Below are positions 11,029 to 21,350 of a stretch of DNA of 64,000 nt, piece by piece (the stretch's first letter is position 1; each line of letters opens with the position of its first letter). This DNA comes from Dugong dugon (taxonomy: Eukaryota; Chordata; Mammalia; Sirenia; Dugongidae): positions 81,145,834-81,209,833 of the forward strand of contig CM057475.1 in the NCBI GenBank assembly GCA_030035585.1, given 5' to 3'. The position numbers were made by a program, and so were the translations under genes. Below the pieces are notes generated by a model. That model did no database searches, was not told where the DNA came from, and was given only the letters and a program-made list of their open reading frames with translations.

Positions 11029-11267
11029 AAAAAACCGAAGAAAACAGAAAACCCTGAAACAACCAAACCCACTGCTGTCGAGTTGATTCCGACTCCTCAT
11101 AGGGACCCTATAGGACAGAGTAGAACTGCTGCATAGGGTTTCCAAGGCCGTAAATCTTTATGGAAGCAGACTGCCACATCTTTCTCGCACGGAGTGGTTG
11201 GTGGGTTTGAACTGCCAACCTTTCCATTAGCAGCCGAGCGCTTAACCACTGTGCCACCAGGGCTCCT
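11029..11267 (-). repeat. AfroSINE, antisense, with target duplication
   Basis: GCTGTCGAGTTGATTCCGAC, CTATAGGACAGAGTAGAACT, GGTTTGAACTGCCAACCTTT and TAACCACTGTGCCACCAGGG. The target duplication CAAGATGCTC is at 11015-11024 and 11269-11278, inside the old L1. Confidence 0.93.
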
Positions 11268-11470
11268 GCAAGATGCTCCATACTCACTTAGTATTTTCCC
11301 TGACCCTGATCTAGAATCAGCCATTTCTCCAAGGAGTCCCAATTCCTTTTATTTGAGAATGGCATTTAGAAACCAAGATCTGAGCGCTAGGTGTTGCTTG
11401 TTGCTGCTAGGGTGTTGTTTCCAGGCCCTCTCAGCGGACAGAGCAAGGAAACATACGTATTTATACTAAC

Positions 11471-11855
11471 TCATGTATACACTCCACTGCTGGATTGGGG
11501 GAGGGAGGCACAGACCTGAGGGCCAGTGCAGGAGGTAGCTGCTATTGTCCAGGTCTGAACTGGAACAGTGATTGGAGGGTGGGCAGGGGATGGTGGGCTC
11601 CCATATATTATGGGTACGGTGGAGCAGGAGTGGATGGTTAACCGGTATGGGGTGAAGGAGGAGTCATCTGGAACGACCCCAGGTTTCTGGAACAAGACAA
11701 TTTTCCAAGACCGCACATAGTGTGATGTTAAGTGTGACTTGGGAATGGGGTTTGGGTGGCCTTTGGGACACAGATGAGGAGATGGACTGAAGCTTAGGAC
11801 AGAGGGAGAAGCTGGAGACTTGGGAGTGGGCAGCTTATAATCAGAGGGAACAAAA
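11471..11855. other. Unassigned sequence
   Basis: G-rich stretch with no exon or named repeat. Confidence 0.4.
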
Positions 11856-12935
11856 CTTTTTTTTTTTTAATTTTTAATTTGTTATTGTACTTCAGGTGAA
11901 GGCTTACAGAACAAATAGTTTCTCATGAAACAGTAGTACACATATTGTTTTATGACATTGGTTAACAACCCCACAACATGTCAACCCTCTCCCGTCTCAA
12001 CTTTTTTTTTTTTTTTTAATTGTACTTCAGGTGAAGGCTTACAGAACAAATAGTTTCTCATGAAACAGTAGTTCACATGTTGTTTTATGACATTGGTTAA
12101 CAACCCCACAACATATTAACCCTCTAACTTCTCAACCTTTTTTTTTTTTGGTGAAGATACACATAGCCAAAGATACACCATTTCAAAAGTTTCTACATGC
12201 ACAGTTCAGTGACATTGACTACGCTCTTCCAGTTGTGCTGTTATTCTCACTTAAGATGAAGTCTTATAGAACAAAATAGTTTCTCATTTAACAGTTACTA
12301 CAAATGTTGCCCTATGACAATGGTTAACAATCTCACAACACATCAACAATATCCTTACTCAACCTTGGGTTCCCTATCACCAGCTTCCTTGTCCCCTTCT
12401 GAACTTCTGGCCCTTGTCACTGGACTCCTGTACCTCGTTAGTCTCATTTGGTTTTACTGGGCTGTCCACTCCCAGGCTGAACAGTGAACCTCGGAGATAA
12501 CTTCACCACTGAGCTGAAAGGGTGTCTGGGGGCCATACTCTAGGGGATTCTCCAGTCTCCTTTAGGTCAATAAATCTGGTCTTTTTTTTGTGAGTTAGAA
12601 TTATGCTCTACATCCTTCTCCAGCTCTGTCCAGAACCCTCTGTTATGATCCTGGTCAGAGCAGTCAGTGGTGGTAGCCAGGCACCATCTAGCTGTACTGG
12701 ACTCAGTCCGGTGGAGGCCTTGGTAGCTGTGGACAATCAGTCCTTTGGACTAATCTTTTCCTTGTATCCTGTTCTGTTCATTCTCCCTTGCTCCCGAAGG
12801 GATGAGACCAGTGGAGTATCTTAGACGGCTGCTCGCAGGCTTTTAAGACCCCAGACACTACTCACCAAGGTAGAATGTAGACCATTGTCTTTATAAGCTG
12901 TGTCATGCCAATTGAGCTAGATGGGGAACAAAACT
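11855..12935 (-). mobile_element. L1 3' UTR relic with local duplication, antisense
   Basis: From about 12240 the order of marks (AGTTTCTCATTTAACAGTTA, CTGTCCACTCCCAGGCTGAA, TCCAGTCTCCTTTAGGTCAA, CTGCTCGCAGGCTTTTAAGA, CTCACCAAGGTAGAATGTAG) follows the antisense 3' UTR of the afrotherian L1 seen at 21.35, 23.3, 37.4 and 50.5 kb, but more diverged. Its left part is duplicated (see 11884-12137). Confidence 0.75.
11884..12137 (+). repeat. 135-bp tandem duplication, two copies plus a diverged third
   Basis: TGTACTTCAGGTGAAGGCTT begins at 11886 and again at 12021, so the period is 135 bp. Both units run through CATTGGTTAACAACCCCACA and end in a poly(T) run. A third, more diverged unit lies at about 12240-12370 (AAGATGAAGTCTTATAGAAC, GACAATGGTTAACAATCTCA). 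Confidence 0.88.
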
Positions 12936-12954
12936 TTTGAGGCAGATTGCTTTC

Positions 12955-13425
12955 CAACATGGTGGAAACAAGCTCTTCCATCCCCTATGTTTTTCTTCCA
13001 ATGTGAGGTTGGCACTCCCCACGCCAAGCATGGGGGAATCTATGTTTTCTCTCCTTGTATCTGGATGGGACTGTGACTGGTGGAAGTGGCACTATGTGAC
13101 TTGAGAGGCTGTCGGTAAAAAATGACACAGCTTCTGCCAGGTTCTCTGGGAAAGCTCTTGGAACCCAGTCATCATGCTGAGAGGAGGTGGAAGTACCACA
13201 TGGAGAGGTCACATGGGAGGTTCCAGCTGGCAGCCCTTGCGAAGGTCTCAGATTACAGCCAGCATTGCCCTCCAGAAATGTGAGTGAGCAAGGATGAGAG
13301 AACCACCCCGCTGAGCCCAGCCAATCTCCAGAACCATGAGTGATAATAATAAAACCTTGTTGTTGTTTTCAGTCCCTAAGTTTTAGGGTGAGTTGTTACA
13401 CAGCAGTAGATCACCGGAACCACTG
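12955..13425 (+). repeat. MaLR-type LTR, sense, old
   Basis: GCAAGGATGAGAGAACCACC, ACCATGAGTGATAATAATAA, the polyadenylation signal AATAAA and the closing CCCTAAGTTTTAGGGTGAGT with ACACAGCAGTAGATCACCGG follow the 3' half of an old MaLR LTR. The left edge is unclear. Confidence 0.6.
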
Positions 13426-13429
13426 CTTT

Positions 13430-14500
13430 CTGTCTAGCTCCAAGAAATGGAATAAGATTTATTGAGCTTCTCGTGTAAGACGCTTTAAGCTTCGTTAGGC
13501 TAACACTGGAATAAATGAAATATGGTCAGTTGTATGTGGTTTGTGCTCTTCATATTCCCATCAATCTACAGGAAATTGTAGCATGGAGCCAACATTAACC
13601 CAAGATTAGAAATGGCAGATTTTTAAAAAGTAATGCCCATTAATCAAACCTAATAGTGTCTGATGTTTTTATGTGAGCTTCAGAATTCGGTTTTGCTAAT
13701 TGTCTTCCTTTCCCTTTGTGATTCTCCTATGGATGTTAGTTCAATGCTCTCACTGTCAATAGCTGAAATGAGACTGTCAGTGTACAGATTTCTAAGTGTA
13801 ATTTTTGATAAAGCCCATGGAGGAAAGTTTGATTAAATAGGCTTTGAAAGCCTTGGTTTTCTAAACAACAAGAGTTAATTACAGTGGTCTGTTGTTTGTG
13901 CTTGTACAGAGATCATCCACAGAATTCTGAGCAGGTTACTGAAACTTGAAATATTAGTCTTGCCTTTATTCTGTATGCAAATAAAGCATATAAATATTCC
14001 ATCAAGCCCTTTAAATTGTCAGCCAAACATATCTGTTAGTATCAGATCAGGAAACTCAAATACAGTTTCTCTTTCGTGGCTTGATTAACATATTAAAAAT
14101 ACAATTTGGTGTCAGCTTAATTCTGTTCTCCCCCAAGCTTGAAACACCAGTAACTGTTCTGTGGGACTTGAAATTCTATTCTTATAGGTAAATAGCTGTA
14201 TTTCCTGTTAATGCCCTTGTTATTTGTCTAGATCCAGATGGGAGGTAGCCAAGGGTTGAAGGCATTCACTAAAAGGCTTATGACGATTTTCTGTTTGTTT
14301 GATGCTAAACCAATATTGTCCTACACAGAAGGTAATTTCATTCTTTGTTTTGATAGAAACCTCTAAACCAAATTACTGTTGGATGTTTCTGCTCTTGAAG
14401 GTCGCAGGGATGCTCTCAGTGTCCAGGCTAACGGGGATCCCGCACTTGGGATGACTTTCTGCTGGGGGAGTTAGGGATGGTGGGCACAGTCCAGGCATTT
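13430..14500. other. Repeat-free AT-rich block, candidate conserved non-coding element
   Basis: About 1 kb with no SINE, LINE, LTR or simple repeat, in a window where repeats are dense. Homeodomain-like sites recur (ATTAATCAAACCTAAT near 13639, GATTAA, TTAATT). There is an octamer-like TATGCAAATAAAGC near 13974. No open frame has coding character. The composition is typical of developmental enhancers, but conservation cannot be seen from one sequence. Confidence 0.45.
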
Positions 14501-14507
14501 TGCGTTC

Positions 14508-14683
14508 TTGTGTAGTGGTTAAGAGCACAGCTGCTAACCAAGAGGTTGGCAGTTCAAATCCACGAACTGCTCCTTGGAAACCCTATGGGGCAGTTCTACT
14601 CTGTCCTATAGGGTTGCTGTGAGTTGGAATGGACTCGATGGCAATGGGTTTGGTTTTTTTTTTCTTTTTTCTTTTTTGGTTTA
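14508..14683 (+). repeat. AfroSINE with long T-rich tail
   Basis: GTGTAGTGGTTAAGAGCACA, GGTTGGCAGTTCAAATCCAC, CAGTTCTACTCTGTCCTATA and TTGGAATGGACTCGATGGCA, then the T/G-rich tail to about 14683. Confidence 0.93.
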
Positions 14684-14914
14684 GGAGGGACCAGTCCCAG
14701 AGGATACCTGGGGGAGGAATGAAGGGTCTGAGAGAAGGGGAGCGAGTCAGAGGTGGAAGGAGGTTCCTCCCTGTTCAGGTGCCCCTTTCTCAGGTGCTGG
14801 TACTGGAGGCTCTGCCCCTGGAGATTCATCCTTGGTGTTTGGGCATCACCTTCTCCAAGTCCTTTTTTGAAATGCAAATTCTGCTGAGAAGATAGGTGCT
14901 AGGTCCTATTTCTT

Positions 14915-15558
14915 TTTTTAAAATTTTTCCCCAAACAAACGTTTATCCACACAGTGTTATGTGACCCTGATTGCTCCCCCCATACTGTGACAGCACACTC
15001 CTCCTTTCCACCCCTGATTCCCCACGTCCATTCAACCAGCTCCTGACCCTCTCTGCCTTCCCATCTCACCTCTGGACAGAAGCTGCCCGTTTAGTCTCTT
15101 GTATCTGCTTGACTAGGAGGCACACTCCTCACGAGTATCACTTTATGTCCCACAGTCCAGTCCAATCTCTGTCTGAAGAGTTGGCCTTGGAAATTGTTTT
15201 AGTTCTAGGCTGATAGAGAATCCAGGGGCCATGCTTTCTGGGGTTCCTCCAGTCTCAGTCAGACCATTTAGTCTGGTCTTCTTACTAGAATTTGAGTTCT
15301 GCACCCCACCTTTCTCCTGCTCCATCAGGGACTCTCTGTTGTGTTTCCTGTCAGGGCGGTCATTGGTGGTAGCCGGGCACCATCTAGTTCTTCTGGTCTC
15401 AGGCTGATGGAGTCTCTGGTTTATGTGGCCCTTTCTGTCTCTTGGGCTACTACTTTCCTTGTGTCTTTGGTGTTCTTCATTCTCCTTTACTCCAGGTGGT
15501 TGGGACAAATTGATGCATCTGAGATGGCCGCTTGCAAACTTTTAAGACCCCAGATGGC
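14915..15558 (-). mobile_element. 5'-truncated L1 (3' UTR only), antisense, with 12-bp duplication
   Basis: Only the last ~645 bp of the afrotherian L1 3' UTR is present, read in antisense. It is bounded by a perfect duplication GTCCTATTTCTT at 14903-14914 and 15559-15570, and by a T-rich end at the left. It is therefore a separate, complete insertion event. A 121-codon frame in the L1 sense direction (15143-15508) lies inside; see the finding on a recurrent 3' UTR frame. Confidence 0.92.
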
Positions 15559-15570
15559 GTCCTATTTCTT

Positions 15571-16144
15571 GGTTGTTCTGAATCGAATGAAATAGGGTTT
15601 AGCTCTTAATCACCTGGCTGGTTAGCGGGGAGGAAGGCTGAGCATTCTGGAGGCTCCTTCTCCCTCCCTGGGGGTCTTACAGGGGCCTGCAGACAAGGGA
15701 GGGTCTCCTTCTTCATTCCCTTCTTGTGCTCCTCCTGGCTCATGGCTGCTCTGTCAGGTCTGTGGCGACACGCCTCCTCCCTTCACCTGACCCTGTACTC
15801 CCAACTAAGCTGTATCCCCATGGCTCTGCCCAGGAGCTCCTTCCCTTCCCCCTCCCTCCTCCCAGCCTGGGGATTCCTCCAGATGGGGCCGTAGGCCTTT
15901 GTAGTTGGGAAGCTCCAGCTGTATCCCTCTGGACTGGTTGAAAACACCCATGCCAGGAAGCCTGCCTGGATTACAGAGACCAGAACGAGGAACACAGAGC
16001 CCAGCTGCCCTTAGGAGGGGCCAAGGAAAACTCAGCTTCCCACTTTGCCTAACAAATTTAGAGCCGTGCAAAACACAAGATGGCACTGATGAGTTGTCTC
16101 CTGCAGCTGCAGGCACGAGTTACCACATGCACAGTGGCTTTGTT
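15571..16144. other. Single-copy GC-rich sequence, no gene seen
   Basis: No exon or named repeat recognised. Overlapping frames on both strands reflect GC-rich composition. Confidence 0.4.
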
Positions 16145-16238
16145 GTTGTTCGAGGCCGCAGAGTTGACCCCATGTGTGCAGAGTAGAACTGCTCCATAGG
16201 GTTTTCAAGGCTGTGACCTTTCGGAAGCAGATTGCCAG
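16145..16238 (-). repeat. AfroSINE fragment, antisense
   Basis: GTTCGAGGCCGCAGAGTTGA, CAGAGTAGAACTGCTCCATA and GTTTTCAAGGCTGTGACC are tail and body in reverse. The tRNA-like head is missing, replaced by RTE sequence. Confidence 0.8.
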
Positions 16239-16580
16239 ACTGACTCACAGTGACCCTATGTACAGCAGAAGGAAACACTGCCTAGTCCTGCGCCATCCTC
16301 ATAATCGTTGCTATGCATGAGCCCATGTTGCAGCCACTGTGTCTACCTATTTCCTTGAAGGTCTTCCTCTCTTTGCTGACCCTCTACATCATGCTTGGTA
16401 AAGTAGAGGGTCAGGGTATCTTTAAGGATTGTGTTTTCTGTCTACTGTGACAGGGTTGTCCTTTGTCCTCATGCTAGTCTTGCCATTGATGACGTTCTTG
16501 TATATTATTCAGCTTTTGAGATTCCTAATCGTCACTCTGAGTTGGAATCGACTCGATGGCAGTGAGTGTTCTCATCATTG
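16239..16580. mobile_element. RTE 3' fragments joined head to head
   Basis: 16239-16387 reads as antisense RTE 3' end (CTCACAGTGACCCTATGTAC, TTGCAGCCACTGTGTCTACC, GCTGACCCTCTAC). From 16386 the text reads as sense RTE (CATCATGCTTGGTAAAGTAG) and ends at 16530-16575 with TGAGTTGGAATCGACTCGAT. The two halves overlap in a palindrome at 16376-16414. Confidence 0.7.
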
Positions 16581-16584
16581 AAGA

Positions 16585-17265
16585 TGGTTAATCAGAAAAT
16601 GTTTTTAGGAGTATTTCATTTTGTTTCTCAAGCTACATGCACTTGTCAGTTTCATCCAGAAATTGGGAGCTTGGATGACCTCACTTGATGGTGGGCTACG
16701 GTTTCTCAGGAACATTGGGTTTGGGCTTATTTTGGGATTGGGGAAGCAAGAGGGGCGGGAGAGGTCAAGTGCAGCGTATCCCTTTCCTTGACCCCAATGC
16801 TTAGCACTGACCCCGTTTGCCAAGCTTCTGTGCCAGAGAACACGCTGATAGCTTTCTCATTGGTTTACCCTCCCCCATCCTAGTTTTTATGTCAGTGCTG
16901 CAGTTTTGATAGCATCAGTTCCCATTATTTACTGAGTGGGGAATATGTCTGTTCATTATGTTCTTCCTTCAATTAATCTGGAATTAGTTGGCACCTGGGG
17001 CCATCGGTTGTCATCAGAGTGTATATCAAATTATTTTTATTTGAGGCTGGACAGGTTGTTACTGGGAGAGACACTGGCTGACATTCTTTCCTCCTCACAG
17101 CTTACTGTTTTCATGTTGCAGGTGAAACTTCAACTGGACACTACACACTGATGGGGATGGCAATTGCAATGGAAGGAGAGAAAACACAAGCCCCTCAGTT
17201 GCAAATGATTTCAGAAAAGCAGTCAAAGGGTATGAGAGTGCCCTCCTTTTCCCCCTTCTTGCAAC
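16585..17265. other. Single-copy sequence
   Basis: No exon or named repeat recognised. Confidence 0.4.
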
Positions 17266-17267
17266 CA

Positions 17268-17664
17268 CCACCACCTCCATCAGCACCACACCACCAACAC
17301 CATTACCTCCGTCACCACCACCACCACCACCACCACCTCCACCACCTCCACCACCACCACCACCTCCACCACCTCCACCACCACCACCATCACCTCCACC
17401 ACCATCACCACCACCACCACCACATCCACCACCATCACCATCACCACCACCACATCCACCACCATCACCACCACCATCACCACCACCATCACCACCACCA
17501 CCACCACCTCCACCACCTCCACCACCACCACCATCACCTCCACCACCATCACCACCACCACCACCACATCCACCACCATCACCACCACCATCACCACCAC
17601 CATCACCACCACCACCACCTCCACCATCACTTCCACCATCACCACCACCACCATCACCACCACC
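17268..17664 (+). repeat. (CAC/CAT/CTC)n satellite with 144-bp higher-order repeat
   Basis: Nearly 400 bp of trinucleotide-phased CAC, CAT and CTC units. The phase is kept throughout, so one frame reads as a His run with Leu and Ile interruptions, and the opposite strand reads as Gly/Asp or Val/Met runs. The pattern of interruptions is duplicated: the block around CCATCACCTCC at 17387 recurs at 17531, exactly 144 bp on. Confidence 0.93.
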
Positions 17665-17850
17665 GGTTGCCGTCACATCAACTCTGACTGATGGCAACCC
17701 TGTGTGTGTCAGAGCAGAACTGTGCTCCATAGGGTTTTCATATGCTGATTTTTCAGATTGCTAGGCCTTTCTTCCGAAACGCCTCTAGGTGAACTAGAAC
17801 TTCCAACCTTTGGTTAGCGTCAAGTATGTTTGTTTGTGCCACCCTGGGAC
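17665..17850 (-). repeat. AfroSINE, antisense, abutting the satellite
   Basis: GGTTGCCGTCACATCAACTC, GCAGAACTGTGCTCCATAGG, CGCCTCTAGGTGAACTAGAA and TTTGTGCCACCCTGGGA. The satellite begins exactly where the A/C-rich complement of the SINE tail would be, so it probably grew from that tail. Confidence 0.88.
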
Positions 17851-19195
17851 CTTTCCTTCTTGCTACCTACCTACTACTAAACATAGCTTCCCCAGAGGCC
17901 CTAACAGCTACAGGTGGTCACATGACATAGCTCTGGCCAATGAGATGCTCGATGTCTGCTGGGGTTTCTGGGAAGGCTCCTAAGTTTTCTGGATTCAAGG
18001 GGACCCTTGGAGCTTTCTTTCCTTTCATTTCTTCTCCCTCTTTTCCTTCTGCCTTGAGTACGGATGTGACTCTTGGAACCACCACTCTGGGCAGGGGTGG
18101 ATTAACCAGTGAGCATGGTATGCGTCAGCTTGCTAGTCTGTGGTGAGCAATTTCACGTGGTTTCATGGTGGGGGGCAGGTGAAAGTGTGCACCGTAGATT
18201 GGTGGGAAGACACGATTGGGCCCATGTGTACCTTACTTATTAGATAATCTGGCCCAGCTGTAGGAGGGACTTTCTGGGAAGCTCCCATCCACCTCCCACC
18301 CTTGGTTGGGTCTCTTGTTATGTTTAAGTGACTGAGTTGCATTTTGTGTTAGCCAAAGGCTAAGCATTTCTAACAGGCATGGACATGACTAAGGATGACC
18401 AGCTCTTGCTTGTCAAAATATCTGTACGGCTGAACGTATCACCTCTATGGCTCTTCACAGGTAGCATTGCACTTGGATTAGCTTTGCTCACCACTTTGTG
18501 AAGTCCTAGGAGGCCTTCATGGATAGAACAGCTGTGGGAAGCAGTCTTCTCATCAAGCAGGAGAGCAAGCCCCTCCTGAGATTGTTCCAGGACTGAGTGG
18601 AATGCTACCTGAGAAAGCACTTTGTAAGAAATTATCAAAGGCTGCGAAAGACAAGGCGGTGGTTGCCGAAAATATGGGGTGGGCAAATTAGGAACAAACA
18701 ACGAGGACTTCAGCTGGGTTATCAGTGCACGTGCAGAGTCTCACTTGCCCCTGGAACTCTGAGAGGGGATGGCCAAGGTCTCGCTTTTCATTAGTGGTGA
18801 GGACAGCTGCAGTGAAGTCTGGGGACACGGGATGTCTGCAGCCCGAGTCACGAGCCCTCGCCAAGCACAAAGAATGTGCATCCCAGACGCCGGCCAAGTA
18901 CTGCTCTTTTTGCCTTCTCCCTTCTTGGTCCCAGCCTTGGGGAAGAGGAACAGTGGGGTTTGGTCTGCAGACTTAGGGTCAGACCACGCCGGCTCCTTGG
19001 GTTTGCTCTGCTAAGTAGTAACTGTGATATAAAGCCAGCTCATTAACCTCTGCATCTCAGCTTTCTGATTGGTACAAAGGGCACAGCACTCCCACTTTAC
19101 GAGGCTGTTGAGGGTGAAACAGGGTTATCTGTGTCCAGTGATGGACTGGTGCCGACTTATCAGCCGCAGCTATTAAGGTAAGAGACAGGAAGACT
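17851..19195. other. Single-copy sequence with weak MIR relic
   Basis: No exon recognised. About 19030-19130 (CTCATTAACCTCTGCATCTC, then CGAGGCTGTTGAGGGT) reads like a sense MIR fragment. The rest is unassigned. Confidence 0.45.
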
Positions 19196-19224
19196 GTCAA
19201 CCTCTAATTTTATAGATAAGGGCA

Positions 19225-20360
19225 TTAAGAGCCCCAATTTTTTTCTTAAATTGTGGGGAAAAAATAACATAAAATTTGCCGTTTTCACCATTTCTATGTG
19301 TGCAATTCAGTGGCATTAATTACATTCACCATGCGGTGCAAGCATCTCCACGGTTTGTTTCCAAAACTTGCTCATCACCAAACAGAAACTCTGTACTCCT
19401 TAAGCATGAATGCCTCTATCCTCCCCCATTCCCCAGCCCTAAGCAGCTCTTCATCTACTTCTGTCTTTATGCATTTGCCTCTTCTGGACATTTCATATAC
19501 ATGGAATCACAATGTGTGGTCTTTTGTGAGTGGCTTCTTTCACTCAGCATCACATTTTCAAAGTTCATCCCTGTCATAGCACATATAGACCTTCATTCCT
19601 TTTTTTCCTTTTTTTAACTACTGTTCTTTAGGGGTCCTGGTGGCGCAGTGGTTAAGAGCTTGGCGGCTAACCAAAAGGTCAGCAGTTTGAATCTATCAGG
19701 CTCCTTGGAAACCCTATGGGACAGTTCTACTCTGTCCTACAGGGTCACTATGAGTCAGAACTGACTTGATGGCAATGGGTTTGGTTTTTTGGTTTTGGTA
19801 TTGTTCTTTAAACTTTACTTAATATTTATTTAGCCCATATATATATTACTTCTGGTGAAAATATACAGTTATACATCATTTCAACAATTTCTACATGTAC
19901 AACTCAGTGACACTGACAGCGTTCAAGTTGTGCGAACACTCTTCATCCTTCTCTGAATTGCTCCACCACCACTGACCTGACTCACTGCCTCTAAGCTTCT
20001 CCTCTAACCTTTCGAGTTGCTCTTGTCAATTTGATCTCACATAGGTAATTCTTTAAAAGAGCACAATGCTCAAAGCAGGTGAACTTTACTAATAAAAATA
20101 AGCTATCTTTTGGTTCAAAGAAGACTTCAAGGATAGTTTTGGTTTAAGATTTAAAGTTTACAGATTATCTCAGGGCAATAGTTTTGGGGGTTCATCCAAC
20201 TTCAATGGCTCCAGAAAGTCTCGCTTCCATTGAGAGTTTGAAATTCTAGAACTTTATTTCTTTTTATGGCTGAGCTATATTCCATTGTATGTATGGATCA
20301 CATTTTGTCCACCTATTCATCTGTTGATGGGCACTTAGGTTGTTTCCAGCCTCTGCACTT
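19225..20360 (-). mobile_element. Old L1 3' region, antisense, split by a SINE
   Basis: AATTCAGTGGCATTAATTAC, GCATTTGCCTCTTCTGGACA and TTCACTCAGCATCACATTTT match old L1 3' UTRs in antisense. After the SINE at 19631-19799 come TACAACTCAGTGACACTGAC and, at 20235-20345, TATTCCATTGTATGTATGGA and TCATCTGTTGATGGGCACTT. At least two old copies may be merged here. Confidence 0.65.
19631..19799 (+). repeat. AfroSINE with 11-bp target duplication
   Basis: GGGTCCTGGTGGCGCAGTGG, GTCAGCAGTTTGAATCTATC, GACAGTTCTACTCTGTCCTA and GAACTGACTTGATGGCAATG, ending in TTTGGTTTTTTGGTTTTGG. Flanks ACTGTTCTTTA (19620-19630) and ATTGTTCTTTA (19800-19810) differ by one base. Confidence 0.94.
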
Positions 20361-21005
20361 TTAATGCTTATTCTATTTAAAGTGGAAATAGCTGAAATAT
20401 AGATGGACTAAAAAGTGAATTGTCTTCACTTCAGCATGGACAATGTTCCTGTGACCTTTCTCCCGGGATCTGAGTCAGGAATGCTGGCAGGCCAATGGGC
20501 GGAGGTGTTCATTCCACACAGAAGCTACCACATTTTGGGTAGCTTATAAATATGCATTGGGTATAAATTCTTGTTTCTACATGAACTACTTTCTTTTCTT
20601 AAACTTTTTTCATTGCTGTGTTCTGCATTTCAAGCATCAGCAAATCCCCTCTTGTTTGGAGATTGCCGGGTTTGTTTTCCTAGTGACTTGACACTCCGTT
20701 TTTCTCCCTTATTTGTGATACATTTCTCGTGCTGGAGCAGGAGACTCTTCCCTGAGCTGGCTTGTTTCCATAACACAAACAGAAGAGCTTTTAAAATTAA
20801 TAGGACTTTGAAGACTTAGGTTTGTTGTAACACTTCTCCAGGAACGCAGTCTGTGCATGTAAATGCTGCAGCTTTGATGGAGTTGTGAGCCTTCTCTGCG
20901 CACCCACCCATTTGCACACATGCTCCTTCATCCCCACAGGAGTCCAGGGCATGGGTGCTGGTGCTCTGTTTTGCAGGAGGAAGGGATAGAGACTTGCAGT
21001 GAGAG
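20361..21005. other. Unassigned sequence
   Basis: No exon or named repeat recognised. Confidence 0.4.
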
Positions 21006-21043
21006 GAGAGTCCCTGGGTGGTACAAATGATTTGCACTTAACT

Positions 21044-21241
21044 ACCCTGGTGGCACAGAGGTTAAGTGCTCAGCTGCTAACTGAAGGGTCTATGGTTCAA
21101 ACCCACCCAGCGGCTCTGTGGGAGAAAGAACTGAGGATCTGCTTCTGTAAAGATTACAGCCTAGGAAACCCTATGGGGTGTTTCTACTCTGTCCTACTCA
21201 TACTCTGTTGCTAAGATCGACTCAATGGCACACAACAGCAA
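21044..21241 (+). repeat. Inner AfroSINE
   Basis: CCCTGGTGGCACAGAGGTTA, GGTTCAAACCCACCCAGCGG, GATCTGCTTCTGTAAAGATT and AAGATCGACTCAATGGCACA. It splits the head from the body of the outer SINE, with short AACTA flanks on both sides. Confidence 0.9.
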
Positions 21242-21350
21242 CTAATTGTAAGGCTGGCAGCTCGAATCCTCCCAGTGGTGCTGTGGAAGAAAGGGCTGGG
21301 AATCTACTTCTATAAGATTACACCTACTGAAAACCCCATGGAGCTCGGTT

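Larger units (their letters stand above)
9885..11470 (-). mobile_element. Old L1 (L1M-type) 3' region, antisense
   Basis: Text such as TTTGAGATAACTTAAGATTA, ACAGAAAAGTTGTAAAGATA, CTTTACTGGGTTTCACTAG and ATCAACATGACTCATTACTG matches the antisense 3' UTR of old mammalian L1s. It continues past the SINEs at 10.6 and 11.0 kb (TTATAATTCAATCCTATGTT, TTGTTGCTCAAATTGTTCCA). A related copy lies at 43.4-43.98 kb. Confidence 0.75.

Noticed and set aside
11886-12150. CRISPR-like array
   Set aside because: Only two to three long units of an L1 3' UTR with no spacers; this is a mammalian genome.
17095-17730. Long Gly/Asp-rich (minus) and His-rich (plus) reading frames
   Set aside because: Entirely produced by the CAC/CAT satellite, which is open in several frames on both strands.
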